DNA of 64,000 nt from Mermis nigrescens (lineage: Eukaryota; Nematoda; Enoplea; Mermithida; Mermithidae), in NCBI GenBank assembly GCA_036768485.1, contig JAVLUZ010000154.1, forward strand, positions 35,759,769 through 35,823,768. The letters run 5' to 3'. The position numbers and the translations under genes are program-made. The notes beneath the pieces are model-generated. The model did no database searches and was not told the DNA's origin. It worked only from the letters and a program-made list of their open reading frames with translations. The stretch's first letter is position 1. Every line of letters begins with the position of its first letter. Below are positions 49,401 through 60,582 of the stretch, piece by piece.

Positions 49401-49980
49401 CAAAACATTCAAATCCTTAAAATTCTAGCTTGGTCCAATAGTTTAGAAATTTGTTAAAGATCTTGCTAAAATCGCTAAACCGCTATTCCATCTTCTTCGT
49501 AAAGATGTCGAATTTTGCTGGAAGGTATTTCTCGTCCGCCTTTGAGCTTCTGAAGAAAGCGTTTACGTCCCTTTCAGCTTTTTACCTTCTCGTGCTTCAA
49601 CAAGCACCAATTTATTTTAACAGCGTATAGTAACTATGCGTTAGGTGCTATTTTGAAAGCATAAAAGTATTTGTCAAAATCGTTTTGTGCAACTACGCTA
49701 GTCAACGTGCTATTCTACCAAAATGTAACTATGCTACCTTCGGAAAAAGAAGCATTAGCGGTAGTGTGGACATCAAGCATTATCAACATTATATGGGTAA
49801 AAAATTTATTGTAAACTGATCATCAAGCGATTAACCTGGCTGAAAGCAACGTTAAGACCATCGATGGTCACATGGGCTGGGTCAAATTACAAGGAATACA
49901 GATATGATGGCAGAACATGTTCCTGGTGCATATAACTGCAAACTGGAAGATCTTCACTGCGTATCCTAATGTGATCATGC
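49400..49980 (+). pseudogene. Gypsy RT connection and RNase H remnant
   Basis: Segments such as FVKDLAKIAKPLFHLLRKDVEF (49445-49515), an SEKEALAV-like block at about 49740-49765 and a YCKLIIKRLTWL stretch at about 49810 keep the order of the RT connection and RNase H. Frames change repeatedly. Confidence 0.75.
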
Positions 49981-50439
49981 AGAACGCAAATATAAATTAG
50001 AGCACCAAAAGTATTCAACATCACCATTTGAAATCAGAGCTCTCGATCAGTGAATTGGTTCCACCTGACTGATCAACGCATTAATGCATACTGCAGAGTA
50101 TCAGCCAATGCACAAAATAATAATCCTACTGCGCAAACCAGTCCTACTAATACAAAACCAACTGTTTCATGAACACCATATTACTTTTCGGTAACAGAAA
50201 AAACCAAATGCTATGCCTATAACGCGTTTGCACAAGCTGAGCAACGTGTAGATGACATTGCATAAAATTTAACATCGCATTGAATGACTTAACAACGAAA
50301 AATATCGTGACAAATTTTTTCTCATCAACCGCTCTTAACTTTTTCGTCAATTCCAGCCAAGTGTTCACCTTAACTGTGAATTCATCAATAGTCATACCCA
50401 AATCTTGCGTGCTTTATAACTGAATTTCATGACTCTATT

Positions 50440-51330
50440 TTCAGAAGCTCATTTTTCATCGCGCAAATCTTGCTGTCCTTTGTCCGTTATTGGTGGCGCG
50501 CATGGAAAATGATGTGATTGCGTGGTGTAGGAATTGTTATGTGTGCTTACAGCGTGAGTTGCATTAAATTCCACATCCGTTCCGTTGCAACCAATCGAAG
50601 CCATCACGCCCTTTGAACTTATTGCGTGTGATTTGCTGCTATGCGCAATCTCTCCGGAAACGACCAAATTGTAGTTTTTATGGTTATTTTACAAAATGCG
50701 TGGAAACTTTTGCTGTTTCTGACATAAAAGCAACAACTATCACCAAATTTATTGCTAAGAGAAATTATACCACATTATGGAGTTCCCAAGAAATTTTTGA
50801 CAGATCAGGGGTCAAACTTTACATCTACCCTAATTTCGGAAGTTTGTAAACTATTAAACGTTCAAAAAATATTTAACCCCATATCACCTTTGGTGTGATG
50901 GGTTGGTGGAACTGATAATTATAAACCATTTTTCCCAGATTGATATGGTTTGACTAAGCTAGGCATAACGTTCCCAGTATGATTGGGAGCAATTTCTACC
51001 TTTTAATACATTGCCGCTCATAATCATCCATGTACATATCTCCTTTTGAAATGCTTTATGGTCGCGAACCAGCATTTCCACTTGACACTTTACTCATAGA
51101 TGACACAGTGATAAATCAATTTTACCATCTGTTGCGGAAAAATACGTCATTGATTTAAAGCTGACTTTGCAAGATCTACATGAAATTGCGTCTCAAAATT
51201 TAAGCGCAAGCGCGTAAGCAGCAAAAATCATAATATGACAAGTCTGCTATTTTCATTTTGAAATCTCTCGGATATAGTCATAACAATACCTCATTAATTC
51301 AACCTGATAAATTAGCTATCACCCAAGCGT
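50440..51330 (+). pseudogene. Gypsy integrase remnant
   Basis: A CRNCYVC zinc-finger half (about 50530-50550), an FELIACD segment carrying the first catalytic Asp (about 50607-50630), GVPKKFLTDQGSNFTS (about 50775-50820) with the second Asp, and a C-terminal region with an SPFEMLYGREPAF-type motif (about 51040-51075) are recognisable in shifting frames. The catalytic Glu region (50880-50920) is scrambled. Confidence 0.8.
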
Positions 51331-51639
51331 GTTTGATCCACCATCAATTATTGATTTACCTACTCCTGAAACTGAAAATTGCATATGTGCTATAATCCTC
51401 ATCACTCATCATTTCACAGGAATAGACTTCTACCTGAGCTACAACTGTATTGATTTGTGGAAAAAACAAAATACGTTCCTGGCGATTTTGTGTTGGTTAA
51501 ATTGCCTCCTTAGCCCTCTTGCTGACAATCACATAAGTTTGAGGATTGCAGACAGGGAACAAAAGCTAAGGACTGCGCGCCTATACATTTATTAAATGGC
51601 TCTAAAACAGCACATGCCGTACCATTATCAATGTTTTCC

Positions 51640-52306
51640 CTTTGCAGGCCCATGGCTGCACAAGGTACCCCAAGCAAGGAGGCATTGCTGGAGGCAGCTG
51701 GTCGCCCGTTGCAAATTCGAGAGGGCATGATCGCGTCCTGGGTGATTTCCATTCGGCTTTGACCAATATGGCGTTGGTGAGGTTGGTTGTACCCAGTCGC
51801 TGCTTTAAAGAATGACCATAGTCGTGTTGGCGGACACTTAAAAGATGATAAAACATAAAACAGCACATATATCCACAAATCATAGCAAATGTATTAACGA
51901 CCAAGAGCTCTGGTGGGAGAATGATTTGATAGGTACGCTGGCAACCCTCGTGTGCCAAAGAATGGACTTCTATCCACTGTTCTAGTCACCACCAATCGGA
52001 GATCTTTGGGGCCATTTTGGCTGTCCAACCATCAAATATGACAAATGGCACATTATTCTTAGGCTATGATTCGAATTTGTTAACGACCGAAAAGGCAGAG
52101 GTTATAAGACCTGGGATCTGCGTTTTAAGCAGCTGTGTCCTACCTATCAGGACCTCCATGGCCCATTCGTACGCTATGTCCAAGTTGTGAGCGCGAACGG
52201 TCATGTGTTCTGTTGGGACCTTGCGAATTTCCACAACCTCCATTGCGGCTTCACTACAGTTGCTCGAAACGCGTTTGCCAAACGTGTATATGGTCTGTTA
52301 TGACCC
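51640..52306 (+). pseudogene. Unidentified coding-like block between INT and LTR2
   Basis: Two frames have balanced, G/C-richer codon use unlike the surroundings: one from an ATG at about 51650 to a TGA at about 51774 (starts MAAQGTPSKEALLEAAGR), and one of about 79 codons at about 52068-52305 (includes the TWDLRFKQLCPTYQDLHGPF and NFHNLHCGFTTVARNAF segments) ending just before LTR2. The position would suit an env or extra ORF, but no signal peptide, transmembrane segment or furin site is seen. It may instead belong to the same unit as the 53.3-57.5 kb sequence, split by LTR2. No family recognised. Confidence 0.4.
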
Positions 52307-52309
52307 TAC

Positions 52310-53305
52310 TGTAACTGCGAAGTTACACGGTAGGCAGGCTTGCCTTAGCAGTTTGCGGTAGCCATAACATAGCCAATACTAAAATATTTATCATGATGAT
52401 GCACCATGGGCTATGCCTTCAGTCTTCCCATTATTTCCCAAATTTTCAATAATAAAAAAACATTTAGATACTTGTCCGGTAGCATAGAGTTAAGTGTATG
52501 ATAATAGTAATTATTTCATGCATACCGCTTGTGTAATCGATAATATTCCGATCTGAGATAAAAGCTTATCAGTATTACGTTAAATTGATCTTTGTTTAAT
52601 TTACTGTAATGGTCATGAAACCAGTGTACGTAACGTTGTAGTCTAGTCTGGCGTTTTGCTTTTTGTTTGCCAGTCGTACGTTGATATAGTCCGTATGTTT
52701 CCGTTTTCTTTTGCTTGTTGTCCGGCTATAGGCCGTGAATTCTTCAGCTGAATTAAAATGAGAAAACCTACCCAGTGGTTTTGGTTATACTGAGGTTAGG
52801 TCGGGCATCTACACGTCAAGGACTTCCCACCCCATCTTGATGGTTAGTAGGTAAATTTTGTATGATCGCTTATTTTATTTGGAAATCATAATTTACTTCT
52901 CAAACCCAAAATTGATCAAAAATATTATTTAATCTTTAAGGATGATTGATCAGCATAGAGCTCGTTGTTGTTGTTTTCATAGTTCAGCGCGCTACACATA
53001 TTAGGAACCAAAAACATTTCGGATCAGGCACTGATTGAAAATAAAAGTTAAATAAATAACTTGAGCTTGAGATAGGTCAACTGACCTTGACGGCAATTAC
53101 CGAGACTAGGTAGGTAGCCTTGGGTCTTAGGGCGTAGCTACTGAGATCTTGACAAGAAGCAGCCAGCAATATTAGAACGAGGGGATCGAAGCCGTAAGGT
53201 CTATAAGGGTCCAAAAGTCAAAGCCATCCAGAGCCCGCGCGTCGGGGCCAGCACTAAGCATAGACTTAAGTACCTACGTACCTAGGTAAATCTCGAAGGT
53301 AATGT
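52310..53305 (+). repeat. LTR2
   Basis: It starts TGTAACTGCG and ends ...AAATCTCGAAGGTAATGT, aligning with LTR3 along its whole length (996 versus 990 bp). In the first 130 bases it is more different from LTR1 and LTR3 than they are from each other; after that it is closest to LTR3. The flanking 5-mers do not match, so a solo insertion with its own duplication is not supported. Confidence 0.85.
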
Positions 53306-54072
53306 ATGTGTCCTATGTTGTCCTTATACGCATACAGGCACGCTACAGCCACTACGCAAGATCAACTTGCGTATTTTCACGTTACGGACCAACTTTTGAG
53401 GAAATTTCGGCGATTCCTGACGCAAAATTCACAACAACTGCACTGGAAAGGTCATTCCGTGCCAATTTTATCGACATTCAGCCCTTGGCGGGCGTTTACT
53501 CATTGTTTCCGTATCACAGCGCATTCGCATACTTTAAAGCGCTTAGCTGAGTTTTTCTTTGATATGGCTATTGATCCTACCGCGCCTGATAATTTTGGGC
53601 AGGCGTGGAGTTTACCTAACCAGGACATGCAACATTATTTAGCGATGGACGCCTTAATAACTATCGATGTCTTCATATTGATAGAAGGCTATCGCAGAAT
53701 AATCACATTACCGATAAAAAGCCTATGCCGATTTTGTTTAAAAACAATGAAGGGCACGTTAAAGCTAGCAGCCCGAAAGCCAAAGCGCATATACCATTGT
53801 CATTGCGCAAACCACCACGAGGTCAGTTGACCAGCACGGCGACTGAAGTCGAAGTTGATTTGGATGGCGGAGAGTTCGTCAGAGTAGAGGACTTTTATGG
53901 TCCAGTTCCGCAACCGCCAGCAGCCATAGCTGCAGCCACCACCGTTGCCTCAGTAATGGAAGCGTTGGCTCAAGCTAATGTGTTCGACAATCCGGACCTA
54001 CAAGTTCAGGGTTTACCGGCCATTGCCGACTCAGTTTTGGGCCCGGTCAATGCACCTGATACCGAACCCTAA
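53306..54072 (+). pseudogene. Unidentified coding block (gag-like position), two overlapping frames
   Basis: The first frame is open for 174 codons from 53306 to a stop at 53828-53830. The second (53725-54072) is acidic and alanine/proline-rich, with EVEVDLDGGEFVRVEDFYG and PQPPAAIAAATTVASVMEAL stretches, and continues the coding-like composition after a frame change. The location just inside the 5'-side LTR is where gag starts. No zinc knuckle or major homology region is recognised. Confidence 0.4.
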
Positions 54073-55619
54073 GTCAAACCAACTAGCTCGAGTACCCCAG
54101 CTTCTGCGATTTCCTCGCAGACCCCCGATATTCACTTACGATTCGCCTATGGTCAGAAATAGAACCATCTATCTCCATAAGGATGGCAGTTATCTCCTAA
54201 AGCATTAGTAATGAGTTATCTGATGCAGAGGCAGAAAGACAAGCAAACTTGTCACCACCGCGTACTACACGCGGGCAATAGCTCGAAAGGAGCTACTACC
54301 ATTCATAACCGATTGTCTCTGATACTTTGCGGCGGATCAGCGAGCGCGCGGGCATCGCTTAGCTTATACCTTTACCGACTTCTCAGCAGTTGATGAAAGC
54401 GTCAACACAAAACCCGATGTTATCATGACTGAGATTATCAATTTCCCACGCCGTTACCACGCTTTAGCAGCACATGAAGTACACCAGTAGCATTGTACGC
54501 CAAGTCGCGTCCATTCACGCCACAAAGCGTGTCGAGCTCTGTAGCACCTGATACTCATTTACGGCTCTATGGCCATGGCGGGGAGTCTCAGTATATGGCG
54601 AATATTCAACCACAGGTTACTCAAAATCAACCATCGAATATGGAAGTAGCAGTACCTGCGCGCTATTCAAGCTATTCGCGAATGTATTTCCGCGGAAAAG
54701 CGTGAGAGTGCAAAATCGCTCGCGCTTCGTACAGCACTTTTTCACCATGATGGAAACCATTAGCGCGAAGCACCGTGCTATATTGCGCCTGGCGTATTGC
54801 ACGAGTTGCGTTCTTATTTGGGTAAGTCGCTGGAACGCGTTTGTATGACCAGTTGGTCGAAAGTGCCCAAGTGCATTTGACTGGGTATACGCCAGCGCAT
54901 CTGCATTATCGGCTACAACTGACACACCCTCGCGTCTTTAGGTTTGGTCCACAATCGAAACGGCTGTTGACTGATATTGGTCGTCACCGCGCCTCGATTT
55001 ATCAGTGAAATGAGCGTTTTTAACCGATTGTTTTACCCAGACCAATACTTTGTACATCACGGTTCTTTATTACAGCCGGAATGATGTTGTACAAAGTTCA
55101 TACAATATTTGGTAGTGCTGCCCACACCTCGACGCGCCAAGTGAGGTGATACCGATGGCGTTGCATCAGGTTCTTCCAGAGTTCTATCCGCTGCAGGATG
55201 TCTCCAGCGCGCCCTGATCATCTGGCGCCCGATCCTAATATCGGCGCATCAGATGGTCAATATCTTGATACTTTCGAGAATTTCAATCGTTATATGATTC
55301 AAAGTATCGACACATGACAATCTTTTCTACAATAGGCGTCGTACGGCAGCTACAGTGCTTTTGGAATTTTTGGATAGGAAGTTCCACTACTTTGCGTATG
55401 CCTACGGCAATGCAGCGATAAAATGGCGCCGGGTGGAGCAGCTTCGTTGTATGCTGCAGCGTAGCTTCCTTGATGAATCTTCTTTTACCTTTGCCAAGTA
55501 GTGCTTGGAATTCGGAGTTAACGGCACAAATCAAAGTCCACATGTTTTGCATAACATGATTCGGCAAATTCGGTTGCTTAACCGACCCGCCGCAAGTGCG
55601 GTTCAGTTTGACCATTTCG

Positions 55620-56490
55620 AGGTCAACAAAAATCTGTGTTTTACCTCAAACATCGAATTCAAGGTGAATTAGAGAAAATTCGAAAGAAGCGTGAAGGCAT
55701 CCTTGCAGGACGAGCGGATCCTCAGCAAGCCTTGTTATGCCCGAAGTCGATCTCTCCTGAAACTGGTCGGATGCGTAGAACGCGCATGATGATCGAGCAG
55801 CATGTCGTGAAAATTTAGCGACAAATGCCAGAAGGCGTGCAACAAAATTACGCGCCGTTGGACATATAACTGAATCTTCTGAGGTTTGTCATATGTCAGA
55901 AGACGAACACAAGGCTAAATTGAATCGATTTTATGACACGCAATCCGAGCACACTTCCGTTGGTTAAAAAATTTGGAAAAACAGCGAGTCAGAAGACTTG
56001 TTCAAGCTGAAGTTGCAGCTAAATTAAGAGGCGTTTAGGCCAAAGGGATCTAGGCGGCAAGAATTGCAATCATCCTGGCTCGCTATGCTCAAACGCATCG
56101 CCGGCTCACAATCACAAGCACAACAGCAAACACAAGTAAAACCGCATATACAGCAACAAACACGACCGCCCAGACCCAACAGCGGCAACAGCCGATAGGA
56201 ATCGCGTGGTATTCCGGCGTGTCCACGGGCGATGCGGTCATCTGTTGCGCTCAGCGACAGCGGCAACCTTATACGAATATTGCCCGTCAACCTCCGTCGA
56301 ACCCTTGAAAGGAACTCATCGGGGCGGTCACAATCCCGTCAATGTCCGCAATGGGATCAGTCATATTGCTCACCGTTGGAACAAAGTCAACCAGCCTGCA
56401 GGTCTATCGGCCACAGCCTCCGACCAGGGTCCACTTTTACCTAAACCGTGGCCTGTTACGCCAGCTAACAAGCGTCCGCGCGAATCTTCC
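55620..56490 (+). pseudogene. Unidentified coding block with basic and Gln/His-rich stretches
   Basis: A basic GELEKIRKKREGILAGRADP segment (55636-55818) is followed, after stops, by a Gln/Thr-rich stretch at about 56100-56200 in which CAGCAACA-type codons repeat. Low-complexity Q-rich tails occur in some Gag proteins, but this is not diagnostic. Confidence 0.35.
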
Positions 56491-57411
56491 GCGTAAACAA
56501 ACTTATGGTTTTTGCTTGGAGCATTATTTACTCAGCTACAATCTATACGCGTCGTTCGTGGGCGACTACGAAGGGCGACAATAGATTTTGAAGGCGGCGA
56601 TCGCCCAGTCGATCCACATTGACGCTTAATAACGCTAATATGCAGGCGTAGACAATGTCATACCAGTATCGCGAGCGTTTGAATACGCATCGCGAACCCG
56701 AATCGAGATGATTATTTTTCGCGTCAACCACTTCGCGGAAAATCGCATGGCTGAAGGCCAATTATCAGGATCGATATTAATTTACAAGTTGGCGTACAGA
56801 ACTTTTTGGAACTCTCCGATTGGCGTCAAATTCGACCAGCAGCTTTTCGTCATTTTTTCGTTTTGTCCTGATGTGGATTCCAGGACTTCACGTATCGTTT
56901 ATTTTCTGTGTAATTTTTTTCTCTGTCATTTTTCTCTTGCTGTAAATATTTCTTTAGTAAGTTGCTCGTATTTTCCCGTTATCTCGCATAACTTGCCATT
57001 TTTCTCGTTTTTCATTTAATTCGTCAGTGACTTTAATTTTGCTCAGCATAATTTTGCATATATTCCGTGTCTGGTGCGCTCAATTAGCGGTGTTACTATT
57101 ATGGTACCTTAACTTTCTTCGCGGACAAGGGGTTAATTTATACCCAATCTTAAAACTTTTTCAATTCAAAATTTTCTCATTACCCGGGGACTGAAGGAGG
57201 CTAATTGGACAGCATAATCGAATATTATGCAATGCTGTCCAAGACAGGAGTTCATCAGTACTCGGGCAACAATATGATTCTACCTAGCGTCATTGAGTGT
57301 TGCTCAGAGAGTTTCCTGAGTGCGAACGAGGTCATGCGTTGACCGCTTATTTGTTATCATTATTTGTTATTTTTTGTTCTTTTATTTTCGTTTTTCACGT
57401 TCGCTCAGGAT

Positions 57412-57480
57412 GGCGTTGCGGACGCCAGAGTAGAGGCGTTGCGAACGCCAGATTGCCGAGTTGTGAGCGTTGTAGACGCT
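57412..57480 (+). other. Cluster of three 15-nt hairpins
   Basis: GGCGTTGCGGACGCC (57412-57426), GGCGTTGCGAACGCC (57435-57449) and AGCGTTGTAGACGCT (57466-57480) each form a 5-6-bp stem with a 3-5-nt loop. They lie 23 and 31 bases apart, about 65 bases before LTR3. Sequence and fold are repeated while the spacers are not. Confidence 0.75.
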
Positions 57481-57544
57481 AGTGGCGTTGAATTGTACCC
57501 CGAAAAAATTCTCCACTGAGCAATTTTTTTCTAAACGTGAGAAT

Positions 57545-58534
57545 TGTAACTGCGAGAGTTACGTGTAGGCAGGCTGCTTTAGCAGTTCGCGATAGCCATA
57601 ACATAGCTAGTACTAGTAGCTATCTATGATAGTGCACTGTGGGCTATGCCTTCAGTCTTCATTATTTCCCAATTATAAATAATAAAAAACATTTAGGTAC
57701 TTGTCCGGTAGCATAGAGTTAAGTGTATGATGTAGATTCTTCTTCATGCATACCGGCTTGTGTGTCGATAACATTCGATCTGAGATAAAAAAGTGATTCA
57801 GTATTACGTTAAATTGATCTTTGTTTATTTTACTGTAATGGTCCTTGAGGCAAAATTAGCAACGTTGTAGTTTAGTCTGGCTGTTGGCTTTTTCGTTGGC
57901 CAATCGTACGTTATATAGTCCATGCGTTTTCGCCTTCTTTTTGCTTTATGGTTCTTGTCCGGCTTCAGGCCGTGAATTCTTCGTTCGGAATAAAAATATA
58001 GAAAACCTGCCAGTGGTTTTTAGTATACCGAGGTTAGGTCGGCCACACCCGTGGAGGACTTCACCATTTTAGTGGACTGATAGGTAAATTTCGTATGATA
58101 ACTTATTTTATTTGGAAATCTTAATTTATTTCTCGTAAAAATTGATCAAAAAATACTATCTAATCTTTAAAGTCTGATTGATCAAAAGATTGACACGATA
58201 TTTGTTGTTTTCATAGTTCAGCGTGCTGCACATATTAGGAACCAAAACATTTCGAACCGAACACTGATTGGAAAATAAGTTAAATAAATAACGAGCTTGA
58301 GATAGGTCAACTGACTCACCGGCAAATTCGAGATAGGTAGGTAACCTTAGGTCTTAGGGCGTAGCTGCTGAGAGATCATCCGACGTAAAAGCGGCCAGCA
58401 ATGTCTAGGGCTGAGGGGATCGAAGCCGTAAGGTCTCTGGGGGTCCAAAGATCAGCTATCAGGGCCGCGCGATCGGGCAGCACTGAGCGTAGACTTAAGT
58501 ACCTACGTACCTAGGTAAATCTCGAAGGTAATGT
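57545..58534 (+). repeat. LTR3
   Basis: It starts TGTAACTGCGAGAGTTACG and ends AAATCTCGAAGGTAATGT. The 5' part is closest to LTR1 (shared ACTAGTAGCTATCTATGATAGTGCACTG); the remainder is closest to LTR2. No polypurine tract is obvious upstream. Confidence 0.85.
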
Positions 58535-58687
58535 TAGGCCGGTCTGCGTCGCTCTTGTGATCTTGGGCCCTACATTTTACAATGCACCATAGTAAACTGG
58601 TTAGTTTCCGGCATTCAAGATCTATTCAGAGTACGTACGGTAGGTATGAATTAAGATCCCTTGTGTAAGACTGACCATGGTCTTACA
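58535..58687. other. Short spacer after LTR3, nothing recognised
   Basis: No duplication matching the LTR1 or LTR2 left flanks is found here. Confidence 0.4.
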
Positions 58688-58835
58688 CATACATGGGCAG
58701 CAAAAAAAGTCTGGGGGAGGCGATAGGGTCAAATTGAGAAAAAAGCACCAAAAGTCCAATTCTGGGGGTCCATCAAATTTTTTCGGGGTCTTTCCGATTC
58801 TGGCGGTCCAGTGAGACTTCACCCGCCCAAGTGTG
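58688..58835 (+). mobile_element. MITE-E copy
   Basis: It starts CATACATGGGCAGCAAAAAA and ends ACCCGCCCAAGTGTG (reverse complement CACACTTGGGCGGGT). The interior CGATAGGGTCAAATTGAG and AGCACCAAAAGTCCAATTCTGG matches 20950-21069. The flanking octamers do not match. Confidence 0.7.
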
Positions 58836-59118
58836 CTTCTAAGCATTATATCTTACATACGTAGATTGTTTTAATGTTATTGACGTCAAATTTGTTTATT
58901 AAGTGAACGGAAAAATTCAACTATGTAGGTACATGCACAATGCAGCGCGAATGACACAATATTAGCACCTAATTATATAGAAAAACAGGCATCAAAGTAT
59001 TCAAAAAGGGGAAACGAAACAATGAACACGAAATATTCAAGAAAGATTACGAGCGCTTATGGTCGTCTATTTCAAGAAATTTAGCGCGTAGCGGACAACT
59101 TTTAAGCGATGTAAATTG
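58836..59118. other. AT-rich spacer, nothing recognised
   Basis: No supported feature. Confidence 0.4.
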
Positions 59119-59126
59119 ACTACAAC

Positions 59127-59479
59127 CATACATAATCTAGGGGTTAAGGGAAGGCCCAGAAAATTTTTTATTTCTTGAAATTTTCTCACCCCAAGAATTC
59201 GCGATTTTTCAAATCTGTAAAAAATTGATGCTTCAAGCATTTCAGCTATCTATTTGCTCAGTCTCAATTTTTTGGCGCTTCGCGCTATATACCCCTTTCT
59301 TGACCATATTTTGTTCAATCTATTCGATTTTTTATCGGAATTTATATTTTTATGCATTATAAGAGCATCGTCAGAAACGCTGAAAAGCGATGTTTTTGAC
59401 ACGCATCGACGATATCTGTGCCCAAAAAGGCATTTTAAAATTTCACCCGCCCCCAGAATTTCCATGCCGTGCATGTCTG
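59127..59479 (+). mobile_element. MITE-C, complete copy with 8-bp target-site duplication
   Basis: The 353-bp element starts CATACATAATCTAGG and ends GCCGTGCATGTCTG. The flanks ACTACAAC (59119-59126) and GCTACAAC (59480-59487) match at 7 of 8. It aligns along its length with 3749-4136, including GGCGCTTCGCGCTATATAC and ATCGTCAGAAACGCTGAAAA. The 98-codon frames on both strands are incidental. Confidence 0.88.
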
Positions 59480-59703
59480 GCTACAACAGTGGTTTAAATC
59501 AACCAAACGACGATATTAAGCGTAATAAGCAAGGGATGCAAAAGGTTTGATTATGCAAAATTTTCCTATCGTAATAAATTTGGAAAGTAGGTACTTTTGT
59601 AGTCAAATTTGTAAGTAGGTACTAAAAATGATTTCCATGCGCAGGGCTTCGTGAAATAGACTATAGAAGCACGTTCTATCGGCTACTTAATACAATACAA
59701 AAG

Positions 59704-59889
59704 CAGGCACGTATCTGGCCGCTAGCCGTCCTATTTTGGGGGGACCAACACCAATTTTTGGGGGACTAGGCCCAAAAAGGCCAAAAATAAAACAAAATAA
59801 TGTTTAAAAAGTCCTATTCTTCCGATTTTCCCTAATTTTTTGGGGGGGGGAAGTCCGAACCCCCCCATTCCCCCAGAGATACGTGCCTG
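59704..59889. mobile_element. MITE with perfect 13-bp inverted ends CAGGCACGTATCT
   Basis: The left end CAGGCACGTATCTGG and the right end CCAGAGATACGTGCCTG pair over at least 13 bases. A G-run after the left end and a G/C-run cluster before the right end are as in other MITEs here. It is 186 bp and non-coding. The flanking octamers do not match (TACAAAAG versus TACGTTGT). Confidence 0.75.
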
Positions 59890-60256
59890 TACGTTGTATA
59901 TTTATTTCGCGATATTAAGCGTAACGTAAAAAGCACAAGGCTCAGCCTATTGAAATTTTATCAAAAATATCATTTGATTAATTTGTAATAAGTGAAAGCC
60001 ATAATATACTGAATAAATAATACAGGAAAACAAAGACAGGAACGCGGCAAGAATGTTTTTTTCAAACATCGATCGACTTATGTTTTTGGGCGGCTTCATC
60101 CGATGGCTTTGGACCCTGAAATCGAGTAGATGCAGTGTGATTAGCTTTTGCTTAAATTAAATTTAACGTATTTATTTTGTCGGCACATAGAGAGATAATA
60201 TGGGTGAGGAGGGCTTGATAGAGACTTCAAAAATTTAAAAATTCAGACCCCCTTAT

Positions 60257-60442
60257 CATAAGTGGGCGGCACCAAAGTTCTGGGGGGGGTATGCAAGATT
60301 TTTACAAAGGTCAAAAAATGGCCTTAAAAATGGTGATGATATGGCGAAAAAAACACCATTTTTCAAATTTTCAAAAATTGTATTCTAGGGGAGGAAGTTT
60401 GGTTTCTGGGGGGGACTGCATAACCCCAAACCCTCCACGATG
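60257..60442 (-). mobile_element. MITE-A, reversed, degenerate 8-bp target-site duplication
   Basis: Read on the minus strand it begins CATCGTGGAGGGTTTGGGG and ends GGTGCCGCCCACTTATG. The flanks CCCCTTAT (60249-60256) and ACCCTTAC (60443-60450) match at 6 of 8. The interior is internally shortened compared with 15016-15288. Confidence 0.75.
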
Positions 60443-60445
60443 ACC

Positions 60446-60545
60446 CTTACCCCCAAATTAAATTTTTCAAAATTGTTTCTCGCGATTTTTGATACCGATC
60501 GATGAGAGACTTTGAAAAATGGTGTTCCGTCAAAATTTTCCGCAG
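60446..60545 (+). mobile_element. MITE-A fragment adjoining the reversed copy
   Basis: The CCCCCAAATTAAATTTTTCAAAATTG, TTTTTGATACCGATCGATGAGAG and CTTTGAAAAATGGTGTTCCGTC sequences are the middle third of MITE-A in forward orientation. Both ends are missing, consistent with one MITE-A inserted into or beside another. Confidence 0.6.
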
Positions 60546-60582
60546 TCAAATCACTGTTCTTTTGTTCAAGGTCCCTTTAAAC

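Larger units (their letters stand above)
43623..53305 (+). mobile_element. Decayed Ty3/Gypsy element between LTR1 and LTR2 (about 9.7 kb)
   Basis: Two related LTRs enclose gag-like sequence with a zinc knuckle, an aspartic protease site, RT with YIDD, RNase H and integrase in canonical Gypsy order on the plus strand, followed by an unidentified coding block. Stops and shifts are so dense that no domain is open for more than a few dozen codons, so this is older than the 40-kb element. LTR1 and LTR2 differ strongly in places, so they may not be an original pair. Confidence 0.8.
53306..57544 (+). mobile_element. Second inter-LTR interior (4.2 kb), coding-like, no polymerase motifs
   Basis: It is bounded by LTR2 and LTR3 and richer in G/C than flanking DNA. 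Blocks of sensible codon use occur at 53306-53830, 53725-54072, 54490-54705, 55150-55310, 55620-55820 and 56050-56490, all plus strand but in different frames. No DTGS, DYR, Y-DD or D-35-E motif was found. One reading is a non-autonomous element with only gag-like sequence; another is an interior with pol deleted. A terminal hairpin cluster lies at 57412-57480. Confidence 0.55.

Noticed and set aside
51510..51958. Minus-strand frames of 118-122 codons.
   Set aside because: They are antisense shadows of the plus-strand coding-like block between integrase and LTR2.
52305..53310. LTR2 as a solo LTR with its own target duplication.
   Set aside because: The 5-6 bases on each side (ending CCTAC versus starting ATGTG) do not match, so a simple solo insertion is not supported by the flanks.
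55224..55236. TGGCGCCCGATCC resembles a tRNA-Lys-type primer-binding site.
   Set aside because: It lies nearly 2 kb inside the second interior, not next to an LTR, and reads as ordinary codons of a coding-like frame.
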